The translations under genes and the position numbers were made by a program. A stretch of DNA of 64,000 bases, from assembly GCA_949987705.1 (NCBI GenBank), contig OX465281.1, forward strand, positions 32,658,942 through 32,722,941, in the 5' to 3' direction. Of this stretch, positions 10,801-20,583 are shown one piece after another. This DNA comes from Thereva unica (taxonomy: Eukaryota; Arthropoda; Insecta; Diptera; Therevidae). Positions within the stretch are counted from its first letter, which is position 1, and every line of letters starts with the position of its first letter. The notes below the pieces were generated by a model that was not told the origin of the DNA, ran no database searches, and saw nothing but the letters and a program-made list of their open reading frames with translations.

Positions 10801-11696
10801 AGCCATTGTAGGGGCATCTGAATTAGCATCGGAACTTGGAACGCAGCCATTTTTCAAACCACCAGCGCGACTACGACGTATTAAACCTAGGCCGGGTGAG
10901 GAGGCTGTTGATGAACCAATAACTGATCCAAAAAAAAAGTTTGAAGTCGAATTTTTTAATGCTCTTTTGGACACTATACTTGTATCTATGAAGGAAAGAT
11001 TTCAACAGACCCAGAATTTTTCTGTCACGTGGAATTTCTTGTTTAACATAAAAAAAAATCAAAATAAAGAAGAACTCATGCGACATTGTTCTGCACTGCA
11101 AGAAAAGTTAACGGTCAACTTTAAATCTGATATTGATGGAGATATGTTGTGCGATGAAATTTTAGGTCTGCAACACTACCTCGAAGACATTCAGGCAACA
11201 CCCATCGAGACATTAAACTTTATTAAAAAACACAATCTTCAAGAATTATATCCCAACACCTGGATATCGCTGCGTATTCTATTAACAATACCAGTGACCG
11301 TTGCAAGTGGTGAACGCAGTTTTTCTAAACTAAAATTGATAAAAACGTACTTGCGGTCTACAATGTCCCAAATAAGATTAACTAGTTTGGCCTCGCTGTC
11401 CATTGAAAATCAAGTTGCAGAAAATCTAGATTTTGCCAGTCTTATCAGAGAATTAGCTGACAGAAAAGCTAGAAAAATTAGATTTAAGTTGTTTTTTATT
11501 TAATGTTTCATGACTAACTGGCACACAATATATGTTTGCTACATATATTGTTTAGATAACGAATGGGTAAAATATGTTTTAAATAAAAGTTTGCATTTTT
11601 TTGTTTTGAAAATAAGTTTTTTAGTTATAATGAAATATAAGAGGGCGCCAAATGCATGACTTGCCCTGGGCGCCTAGATGATTAAGGCCGGCCCTG
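7847..11696 (+). mobile_element. Full-length hAT transposon (DUF4371 / ZMYM1-like transposase)
   Basis: 3,850 bases bounded by a perfect 8-bp TSD, TATATGGG (7839-7846 and 11697-11704). Ends are CAGTGCGTGCTTTAGG on the left and, in reverse complement, CAGGGCCGGCCTTAAT on the right: an imperfect TIR that starts CAG and ends CTG, as in hAT elements. A single transposase gene occupies 8886-11503. Leader and trailer are AT-rich. The element lies between the two inverted paralogs, just outside the left duplication arm. Intact TSDs suggest a fairly recent insertion. Confidence 0.92.
8886..11503 (+). pseudogene. hAT transposase, one frameshift
   Basis: Two overlapping frames, 8886-10286 and about 10215-11503, together cover a complete transposase of about 870 residues. 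Order: Lys-rich N-terminus; a TTF-type zinc finger region at residues about 135-240 (CFCCRLF, then a His-rich 'W..L.....H..S..H' stretch); a DUF4371/RNase H-like core with ADCSPDVSHKEQLS; and a C-terminal hAT dimerisation segment with PVTVASGERSFSKLKLIK. The conserved 'GQGYDNGAN' box is read only in the second frame, beginning just after 10213, so a one-base deletion there splits the gene. I see no other stop codon. DNA-binding and strand-transfer parts are otherwise recognisable, so this looks recently inactivated. Family known to cut and paste via TIRs. Confidence 0.9.
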
Positions 11697-11704
11697 TATA
11701 TGGG

Positions 11705-12615
11705 ATTTTCATATAAAAGATATTAATAAACCATTAAAAATGTACTTTTTAATATACAGCCACGGACAACTAATTGGAGTTTGATAGTAGTTTGATAAAA
11801 ATTGCATTTATACATCTTAATGTATTAATATAGCAATCATTTCAGAAATTCATTGTGATATTGCTGTTGCCAAACATTATATATTTAAAAAAAATTTGAG
11901 AGGAGGGGTGGGAGTTCTTTAATATGATTCCTATTAGTGGAGTCAGATAGGCAAAACATAAGGAATTGTTTCCAGTCTCAAAAAAAAATTTTTTTTTTTT
12001 TGAACATGTTAGTTACATCGAATACTATACGAAATGGACATTTTCTACCTCCCAGCAACGGCCGCTACGTAAGTTATCGACCATTATGTCAAAAATTTAC
12101 CATTTACCAAATTTACTAATTATAGATGTGTATGTATATCTCGGTATGTGTAGATCCGAAAAAATAGAGGCTGTTTGTTATGATATTGGCTCTCAGCGAT
12201 TACAATACCAAATTTTTATCTGCACACATAACCTAAAAAAATCAAAAACTGAAGAAATTGCTGAAATTTTGTTTTTTTGGTGATAGCTTCGGATAATTGG
12301 GGGGTTTTACGGTTGCAAATAACGAATTTGTCAAAATTTGCCAATTCAAATTGGTGGACTAATTTTGGCATTTGTATTCCAATTGGACTGAACTTCAGTT
12401 TAGGGGATTTTAAGGGTTCTAAATAACGAATTTGTGGTTAAAATTTGAAAATTGAAATGGCGGAATCACATAGGAATTTGGGTGTTCAAAATTTATGAAA
12501 TCGAAATGGTTCTGCCAATATGGCGGATATAGAGGTCTTATTCGAGTTTTAACCTTCTGTTGATTATGACAGTAGTATTTCGGGTACGAAATCTATTAAT
12601 TTTTTTATTTGGTGA
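11705..12615. other. Unrecognised AT-rich spacer
   Basis: Contains oligo-T runs and weak repetition of 'aataacgaatttg' near 12320 and 12425. No gene, terminal repeat or TSD found. Confidence 0.4.
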
Positions 12616-12619
12616 TATA

Positions 12620-12726
12620 TACTCCCAAAAGGTAAATTGTCCTTATCAATTCAGCCATCTTTTGCCCTTACTAAAACCCCCAAATTGGATTTGCCAACTA
12701 AACCACCTTTTGCCCAAACTAAATCC
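12620..12726. repeat. Degenerate minisatellite, left part
   Basis: Imperfect repeats built on 'CCAAA..GGATTT..CAAC..AACCACCTTTTGC' with a period of roughly 65-70 bases. The array continues at 14495-14765, beyond RTE copy A2, which inserted within it. Confidence 0.6.
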
Positions 12727-14494
12727 TTCTTCTTCTTCTTCTGTAAACTCCTTTAATCCCTCATGGGACATACGGCGGAAACAGTTGCCCTCCAGCGGAC
12801 CCTGTTTTGCGCCACAGCTCTTAGCTCTGACTAGGATCTCCCAGTTGTTGCGGCTTCTTCTAGTAGGGTTCTCCTCCACGTTGTTCTAGGTTTTCCTACT
12901 CGACGGGAACCTTGCGGATTCCAGTCAAGGGCCTGTTTGGCTAGATTTTCGTTTTCGCGTCGCAAGGTGTGGCCAACCCAATTCCATTTCCTTCGCCTGA
13001 TTTGGTCGTCTATCCTTTCTTGGCCGGCACGGCGCCATAGTTCTTCGTTTGAAATTCTATCTTGCCAGCGGATTTTTAGGATACGACGCAGGCATCTGTT
13101 GATGAAGACTTGTGATGAATTGGGTGACTTTCCATGTTTCGCAACCGTACAAAAGTACTGCCTTAACGTTGGAGTTGAACAGCCGCAATTTGGTGTTAGT
13201 GGAGATCACCGTTGATCTCCATATGCGGGACAGGCATGCATATGCGCCTCGTGCTTTATTTATTCTGGAACTTACGTCTTCTTCTGCCCCTCCATTTACC
13301 AGTTCCACGTCACGGTTATTCAGCGCGGTCCGTTCAATGGTGTTTGCAGTTATCCGCATTTCTTTAGTTTTAGTCGGATTTAGCCTTAAGCCTGCTGGAC
13401 TACTTTCTGTTGCCAAATTGTTTAACATGTTTTTGAGGTCCTGGTGTCTGTGGGCCAGCAAACAGATATCATCGGCGTAGTCGAGATCCTTAAGGCGGTT
13501 TACCAAACCCCATTGTATGCCGCCTGTTCTATTATCTAGAGCGCCGGCAAGGATGTCATTTATTACTATAACAAATAGTAATGGCGAAAGTAGGCATCCT
13601 TGTCGTACTCCTGAGCTCACCTCAAAGCTGTCGGATAATTTTCCATTATGGAGAACTCTGCATTTGGAATTGTTATATAGGGCTTTTATCAATTCTATTA
13701 TTTTATCAGGCAATCCACGTCGCCGTAGTGCCTGCCATATAAAGCTCCTATTGACCGAGTCGAACGCTTTCTCATAGTCTACGAAAGCAAGGTGAAAGGG
13801 GGATCGGAATTCAGTAGACTGCTCCACTATTATTCTCAAGGTGTTAATATGATCAATACAGGAGCGGCCCTTCCTGAATCCGGCCTGCTGCCTCCTAAGC
13901 GTTCGGTCAACTGCCTCACTTATCCTAGATAGTAATATATGGGACAAAATTTGGCCCACTGTAGATAATAAACAGATATGTACCTCTCCAGTTGTCCCTA
14001 GTGTTAGGTCCCCCTTTTTTGGTATTTTGACTATGATACCTTCCGTCCAATCCTCCGGAAAGGTACAGGTGTTCCATGCTATTTCTAGGATTGGCTGAAG
14101 CGCATCTGCTGTGAGGCTTGAGTCGGCTTTCAACAATTCTGGCGGGATGCCATCTTTCCCAGCTGCTTTACCATTGGCCTTCACATGAATTGCGGTTACT
14201 ATTTCCATCTTGGATGGGGCCCGGGTGGCGATTCTTATTCGCTGTGCATTGTTGCTGTTTTCCTGAGGTTCCTGTGTAAGTGTACCATTCAGGGCGGCGA
14301 AGAAGTAATCTCTCCATCTTTGGAGTTGCTCCATGTCGCTGCACAGCAGCCTTCCATCCGCACTCTTAACGGCATGCTTTTTAGTAGAGTGTTTTCCCGA
14401 GAGCTGTTTAGTGATTTGGTACAGCACCGTACTGTTGCCTGTGTTTGCCGTTCTAGTTGGTGACGTCTTTCCGGGTCGTTTGTAAAGTTTACGT
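12727..14494 (-). mobile_element. RTE-like LINE, copy A2 (5' truncated)
   Basis: 1,768 bases in minus orientation with a 10-bp TSD, AACTAAATCC (12717-12726 and 14495-14504). The 3' end, on the left, carries a (GAA)n tail. It begins at a point equal to about 1985 of copy A1, so the endonuclease and linker start are absent. An internal deletion removes the equivalent of A1 about 2031-2113. Confidence 0.88.
13057..14427 (-). pseudogene. Reverse transcriptase of RTE copy A2
   Basis: One open frame of about 456 residues covers nearly the whole RT. It has GIIVKIPKKGDL, QAGFRKGRSCIDHINTLR, FVDYEKAFDSVNRSF, SGVRQGCLLSPLLF and an intact LDYADDICLLAHR catalytic box, then the thumb and C-terminal region with LYGCETWK. 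A short out-of-phase patch near 14000 (LTLGTTGEVHI, where A1 has LTICDNWRGI) points to two compensating indels. Without the endonuclease it cannot mobilise itself. It is the best-preserved RT of family A in the window. Confidence 0.85.
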
Positions 14495-14765
14495 AACTAA
14501 ATCCACCAAAAGCAAATTTTTCCTACAGAACCAGTATTTGCCCTAAATAAAACCCCAAAAAAAGGATTCGGCCACAAAACCTTCTTTTGCTCAAATTCAA
14601 CCCCCAAAAGGCAAATTTTCCTTACACAACCAGCTCTGGTTCTTACTAAAATCCCAAAAGTGGATTTCGCAACAAAACCACCTATTGATTAAACTCAAAA
14701 AGAACCAGCTTTTGGTCTAACTACCCCCATCCCCCTTCCGGCAAATATAATTAAAACTCCAAAGT
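14495..14765. repeat. Degenerate minisatellite, right part
   Basis: About four imperfect units of roughly 65-70 bases. Recurrent pieces are 'AAAAGGCAAATTTTCC', 'AACCAG..TTTTGC' and 'AAA.CCCCAAAA..GGATT'. It continues the array at 12620-12726 interrupted by copy A2. Confidence 0.6.
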
Positions 14766-15773
14766 GCATTTGGCGTACTTCTCCACTCTGCCTGCCTACT
14801 CCCTACTACTCTTCAATAATGTTTGGTATAAGTAGATAGTAGATGAAAAAGATGTTTTGTCTACAAAATGCAATTTTCGAATAATTTTCCAAGACGTTTT
14901 GTAGGCAATAACGTTTCGCATTGACTGATCAAATTTTTTTTTTCGAAAATATCTATTTTTGAGTGAAATTTTGTCCAAAAAGTGATTTTCAAAAACTTTG
15001 ACCTTGAATAACTTTCAAAGGGTTAATCGGGTCAACTCTTTTGTTAGAACTAAAGTTATAGACAATTTCATTGTCAACATTTTGGGCCCTCGCACCGGGT
15101 TGTATGATCTCTATAAACCGAGATATATATGGAAAACTCGGAAAAACGTGATATCTCCGGCGGCCATGTTTATTTTTTTTGGATTCCCAAATTGTTTTCT
15201 TAGGAAGTCACAAAGAAACTGTGTGAAACTGTGTTTTCAGTCATTTTGGAAATTTGTCTCCTTAAAATGGTCATTTCCCCGGACTACTATCGAATAGTTC
15301 CGATAATCCGATCATCTTTGACGAAAGTTCATATATCGGACAAGGATACTCTTCAGGTTACAACAAAGAAGACAAAAATCATGAGAGTTGTGACCCTTAA
15401 ACTTTATATATCACTTGTCAGCTCCAGGCCAAAATTATAGTCCCACCGAAAAGGAAGTAGTTCCATTATATTTGCCTGTGAACTATCAACACAAACCTCG
15501 TAGGCTGCGGATCGTCGAAACTTTACTTGCCAGTTTTGGATATTACAATATGGACCATGTATTCGTAAATGTTGCTTTGATGGGGGAATGAAGATATTTT
15601 AATACCAGAAACCCTGAAGGATGAAAGATGGCGACAAGCTATGTTAGAAAAATTGATAAAGACTTGTGAGCTGAATTACGGAATTAGTAGCTAGAGGCTG
15701 TAAGCAAAAGATCGGCTACACAAAAATCTTCATTTCAGTTGGACGATATGTGTCAGTTTGATTGATCTTGAGT
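14766..15773. other. Unrecognised spacer
   Basis: No gene with supportable homology. Several short ORFs lack conserved motifs and their codon use looks random. The stretch runs up to the TSD of LINE D. Confidence 0.4.
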
Positions 15774-15787
15774 ATCGCTGCTTCAAA

Positions 15788-16820
15788 GTTGGTACAACTA
15801 ATCAAATGCGCCACAAATAGCTCACTGGCGAAAGTAAGGATCCAAAATGTTGTAACAGAGGAGTTCGAAGTACGTCAAGGGCTTAGACAAGGAGATGGGC
15901 TGGCCCCCATGCTTTTCAACCTGGCCCTAGAATGGGTGATAAGGAAAACGTCAGTCCAGCGAAGTGCATCAATAGCTACCCAGTCGGTACAACTACTTGG
16001 ATATGCGGATGACGTAAACATCGTGGGAAGGTCCTTTTTGGCAGCAAAAGAAGTCTATGTTGAATTAAAAGAGGCGGCAAAGGACATAGGCCTGAAGATT
16101 AACGAAGAAAAAACGAAGGTGATGCAACAATCCAGAGCAGGACGATTTAGAATGGGAAGAAATATAACCATCGACGAACATAACCTAGAAGTAGTCGATA
16201 AAACAGTCTACCTTGGGTCTACTATCACAAAAAGAAACGAAGAAAAAGAAGAAATAACCAGACGAATACTACTGGCTAATAGAGCCTTTTATGCCCAAAA
16301 ACAAATCCTGCACTCAAGATTTGTGCACAGGAAAACGAAACTCTCACTCTACAAAACAGTAATACGACCAGTACTGTGTTATGGTAGCGAGACTTGAACT
16401 ATGACTCAGGACATAGAGGAACGAGTCAACAGGTTCGAGAGGAAAATTCTCAGATGCATAATAGGCCCAATCAGAGAGGATGGAATATGGCGAAGAAGAT
16501 ACAACAACGAGTTGTATGAAATTTTTTACGACCCACAACTCTCAACTTTAATAAAAATCAACAGATTGGGACTAGCCGGCCACGTGATCAGGGTGGAGGA
16601 CAATCGCATCCCAAAACGGCTTATGGCATCAGAAATTTCGGGAAGTAGGCCAGTAGGTAGACCCAGGAGGAGATGGATAGACTCTGTGACGGCTGACGCA
16701 GAGTCAATGCTCAACATCCGGAACTGGAGACATGCTGCAAGGGACCGTCAAACTTGGAGAAATGCCCTAGAGGAGGCCAAGTCTCGATTTGGGCTGTAGC
16801 GCCATTGGATGGATGGATGG
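15788..16820 (+). mobile_element. LINE 'D' (RTE-like), 5' truncated, TGGA tail
   Basis: 1,033 bases with a 14-bp TSD, ATCGCTGCTTCAAA (15774-15787 and 16821-16834). The 3' end is a short TTGGATGGATGG microsatellite tail. Long perfect TSDs and only one stop codon suggest a recent, 5'-truncated insertion by target-primed reverse transcription. Confidence 0.9.
15789..16799 (+). pseudogene. C-terminal half of LINE D reverse transcriptase
   Basis: Starts inside the RT at the insertion point. Motifs: VRQGLRQGDGLAPMLFNLAL, then GYADDVNIVGRS (intact catalytic box), VYLGSTITK, LYKTVIRPVLCYGSET, and the conserved C-terminus ending GRPRRRWIDSV..DAESM and WR.ALEEAKSRFGL with a TAG at 16797. A single TGA (16395-16397) stands where related proteins have Trp. 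No endonuclease or early RT, so non-functional. Related to LINE C (17105-19787) but clearly a different family. Confidence 0.88.
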
Positions 16821-16834
16821 ATCGCTGCTTCAAA

Positions 16835-17104
16835 CCAATTAAAGAAAATGGCATTCGACGCTAAAACATCCTTTTTACAGGAGACTTGAAGGGGGAAATT
16901 TTCGTGTGTCAACTTGAAGGATTCAATGACGGTTATGCAATTTACGAAAAGGTGTAGTATGGGCTAATACAAGCCCCAAGGAATACAGTGAGAATATCTC
17001 AACATTGGTAGACTGAGAATGATCAATCAACATCCCAAATTGGGAAAAATTAAAGAAATTTTCGCCTAGCTTTGAAACCGATTCCAAGTGAAGGATTTGG
17101 GTTA
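16835..17104. other. Short spacer
   Basis: No feature found between the TSD of LINE D and the truncated start of LINE C. Confidence 0.4.
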
Positions 17105-17141
17105 CTTAAACATGATACTTTCTATTATAAGCTTGAGCGCG

Positions 17142-19504
17142 CATATGATACGGCCCCTTCCAATGTCATCAAGATGGTGATAGGAGACCTCAACGCCAAA
17201 ATTGGAAGAGAGAACTGGCACAGACCGACCATTGGAAAGGAAAGTCTTCAAGAAACATCGAACGATAACGGACAACGTGTTATCTATTTCGCAATGAGTA
17301 AAAATATGATCGTCAGCTCAACATATTTCCCAAGAAAGGACATTCACAAATACTCATGGCAATCCCCCAGCAAAAGATACTGCAATCAAATAGACCATAT
17401 TCTAATAGACAGAAGTGCAGCTTCCAGTATCCTGCAAGTGAGAACCTGTAGGGGTGCAAATTGTGAATCGGACCACTTCCTAGTTAAAGCTAGATTCAGA
17501 TGACGGCTGTCTACTCAAGAAAGAAGAAACAGCAAACAAAAGAAATTCGACGTCGATCTATAGCAAAGTAGCTATAGAGGCCAGAAATAAAAATAGGAGA
17601 ATATACATAGAGAGACCGACGAGGAGTAAGAAATTGAAATACGAGGAAACAAGAAGAACCGCAAAAAACATCTGCAGGAAGAAGAAAAGGCAATTCCTCA
17701 ACAATCACATCCTGAGAGCAGAGGAAAACTTTGCCCAAAACAATACACGGGAAGCATACAGGGAAGTAAACTTCTTCAAGAAAGGCTTCAAACCCTCCTC
17801 CGGTATATGCAGAACAAAAGAAGGCACTATAGTCACAGGCAGCGAAGATGTAAAGAAAAGATGGAAGGAATTTTTTAGCGAGCTGCTGAACGCAAACGAG
17901 AGCATCAGACATGTACCAGAACCCCGTCTACAACATAACGATGACACCAGAGAAACAAATGTACCCACTCTGGAAGAAGTACAAAGTGCCATTCGATCAT
18001 TAAAAAACAATAAATCTCGAGGAATTGATAACATCCCAGCGGAGTTGATCAAACAAGGAGGCGAATCGCTCTCAGCAGCTATACACGAATTACTATGCTG
18101 CATATGGAGGAATGATAAAATGCCTGAAGAATGGGAGCAAAGCATTATCTGCCCAATACACAAGAAAGGGGACAGATTTAACTGTGAAAACTATAGAGGC
18201 ATATCTCTTTTAAGCACAGTATATAAAATAATGACCAATATAATTAAGACCAGACTGGAACCTTACGCAGAAGCTGCAATAAGTGAATACCAAGCTGGAT
18301 TCAGAAGAAATAGGTCAACAATGGATCAACTTTTTACAATAAGGCAAATCCTCCGAAAATGCTGGGAATACAACATTGACGTGTATCAACTTTTCATCGA
18401 CTTTAAACAAGCATACGACAGCATCGACAGGGAGCAAATGTATGCAACAATGCTGGACCTAAACATCCCCCTGAAGATAATAAAATTAACAAAAATGACA
18501 ATGGAAAATACAAGATGTGCAGTCAGAATACAAGGAGAATTGACGGAGTCCTTCCCAGTCAAGCAAGGCTTAAAGCAGGGCGATGGGCTGGCACCCATGC
18601 TATTTAATCTCTACCTAGAAGGAGTAATTCGCAAGGTTAACATTGATGCGAACGCAACCCTGCTTAACAAATCCAAACAGTTGGCAGGATATGCCGACGA
18701 TATAAACTGCCTTGCAAGATCACTGTCATATCTTAGAGAAATATTTACAGAATTAGAAGATGGAGCAAAACATATAGGGCTGCAAATAAACGCAGAGAAG
18801 AGTAAGATTCTAATTCAGTCAAGGGTGGAAAGAAGAAGAAGAAACCACAATACCACCTGGGGGGAATATAACTTTGAACGGGTAAACCAATTTAACTACC
18901 TGGGGTCCACAGTCAGCGAAGACAACGATGAAACGATAGACGTACAAAGAAGAATAAACGCCGCGAACAGAACATACTTCTCACTACATGGATTTCATTA
19001 CTGGCAGTAGTGAGAAGTATGTTCTGTTCGCGGCGTTTATTCCACATCCACAGAAAAACTAAAATAAGAATCTACAAAACCATCATAGGTACAGTAGCTA
19101 CGTATGGATGTGAAGCATGGAGTATCTCCCCGAAATCCGCAGACAAGCTGGATATATTTGAGAGGAAGGTTCTCCGAAGGATATACGGCCCAATCAATGA
19201 AGACAGTGCATGGAGAATACGCTACAATCACGAATTGTACGACTTATACAAAGAATGTAAACTTTCGATCCATGCCAAACTACTACGTTTACGTTGGGCC
19301 GGCCATGTCCAAAGAATGGATGACTTAAGGATACCAAAAAAAGCTCTGTATCTACTACCAGATGGCAAAAGACCAGTTAGCAAACCATGGTTAAGGTGGG
19401 AAGATAATGTCAAGGCCGATGCAGCAAAACTGTTCAACACAAGAAACTGGAGACAAGCTGCGGAGCAGAGAGACGTCTGGAGGAAGAAGCTGATGGAGGC
19501 CAAG
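17142..19504 (+). pseudogene. Endonuclease-RT of LINE C (broken)
   Basis: The endonuclease fragment shows VIGDLNAKIGRE and CESDHFLVKARF, then a TGA at 17501 and several stops to about 17600. About 100 codons of the usual linker are missing. The RT is well kept: RRTAKNICRKKKRQF, GIDNIPAELIKQGGE, ICPIHKKGDRFNCENYRGIS, YQAGFRRNRSTMDQLF, LFIDFKQAYDSIDR, GLKQGDGLAPMLFNL, and an intact GYADDINCLARS. The frame is interrupted at 18988-19006 by the loop of a palindrome, then resumes with HIHRKTKIRIYKTIIGTVATYGCEAW. The domain ends in RNWRQAAEQRDVWRKKLMEA. Family role: nicking and target-primed reverse transcription. Confidence 0.85.
18952..19042. repeat. 36-bp perfect palindrome within LINE C RT
   Basis: Arms 18952-18987 and 19007-19042 are exact reverse complements around a 19-base loop. 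The left arm is ordinary LINE coding sequence (reading RINAANRTYFSL). The right arm is its copy in reverse, inserted before the frame resumes. This looks like a template-switch or fold-back repair event, not a transposon terminus. Confidence 0.9.
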
Positions 19505-19742
19505 CAGAGCTGGCGCTTGGTTTTTTGCGCCCGGTGCAGTGTGCTATATTGCGCCCCCTCAGCTGATCATATGAAAAAGGCTTTTTTCGCCTGGATCACA
19601 AGGACGAAAAAGCTGGAAATACATAATGCACATCTAACTAAGAGACAATTTTCCTTGCTTTGTCAATAAAATCCTGAAATTTTCCTGTTGATTATAAATC
19701 TATGAAAAGTTCTTTTGTGGAATTAAAAATGTTCCGCCCCTG
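19505..19742. mobile_element. 238-bp hAT-type MITE in LINE C
   Basis: Bounded by an 8-bp TSD, AGGCCAAG (19497-19504 and 19743-19750). It begins CAGAGCTGGCGC and ends GGTGTTCCGCCCCTG-like (CCGCCCCTG), the CAG..CTG ends of hAT elements. It splits the final codons of LINE C (EAK|DRIGL). Its TTTTTTGCGCCCGGTGCA segment recurs inside the large hAT at 44540 and 45320, so the families share sequence. Confidence 0.8.
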
Positions 19743-19787
19743 AGGCCAAGGATCGAATTGGGCTGTAGAGCCGTCGAAGAAGAAACA

Positions 19788-20060
19788 TGATTTTCACAAT
19801 CCGCAGTTTTTAAAAAAACCTGCGTTTTAAGAAATATATGAATTCTAGCTTTTTTTCTCTATTTTAGTAAGAAACTATGCATTTTGGTGAAGATATCAAA
19901 AGAGCAAAGTTGCACATCTGAGCCTTTTTTTAGAATGTTGCTCAAATTATTTCTACCAGAGCATGTTATGTGACATTGCACTCTATTGCAACTATGCCAG
20001 ACTCACCAAAGCTTAAAAAATTTACTGAAGCAATCATAACTGGCGTGGAATGTAGATCTA
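19788..20060. other. Short spacer
   Basis: No feature found between the tail of LINE C and the right arm of the inverted duplication. Confidence 0.4.
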
Positions 20061-20465
20061 AAAATTCAACAAAAATCATTTTCGTTCAAGGACCAAAATT
20101 AACATTATTTACCGATTTCATGAAGCGACAACCGACAAACCATTTAGCAATTGGAAAATCCTCGTATTTCCTAGAAACAAAATATACTTAAAGGAACTAA
20201 GAAAACCCCCCAACAAATTATCATTTAACCATAAACACACAAAATTCTACAGAAATTTCCATTGGTCACCTCTTACTTTCACTAATTACATTTTTACCTT
20301 TGTCATAAAGGTAATTTTCCAGGTAACGCAATAAAAATAATATTTCCAAGCGATCAATTTCTACCTCTTTAAGGGTCAGTCACCTTTTATTGATCTCGAA
20401 TGAGTTTATGACAGCGTCTCTAAACTAAGGCCAATCAGACCCCGGACTTGACTCTTGAGATTAGG

Positions 20466-20503
20466 TATATAATGGGAGATGATCACTGATCTTGTTATCA
20501 GTC
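20466..20503 (+). promoter_or_regulatory. TATA box and initiator of paralog 2
   Basis: TATATAA at 20466-20472, initiator-like TCAGTC at 20498-20503, and the ATG about 84 bases downstream. Spacing and flanks match paralog 1. Confidence 0.6.
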
Positions 20504-20583
20504 AAGTACTTTCCTTTGGTCTGTTACATGCAAATTTTGTGAAAATTTTAAGTGAGAAAAAAGTAAATAAAATATAAACAAAA

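Larger units (their letters stand above)
17105..19787 (+). mobile_element. LINE 'C' (RTE-like), truncated and rearranged
   Basis: A plus-strand element with part of the endonuclease (17140-17500), the RT (17634-19010), a C-terminal domain (19043-19504), then a hAT MITE, and finally its own last codons AKDRIGL with TAG (19745-19768) and a GAA-rich tail near 19780. The 5' end is lost; the border near 17105 is approximate. A 36-bp perfect palindrome interrupts the RT. Confidence 0.8.

Noticed and set aside
15762..15787. Start of LINE D placed at 15762 where its open frame begins
   Set aside because: The 14-bp TSD ends at 15787, so the first codons of that frame are host flank.
19970..20191. 73-codon plus-strand ORF upstream of paralog 2
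   Set aside because: The counterpart in the left duplication arm has stop codons in the same frame, so coding constraint is not supported.
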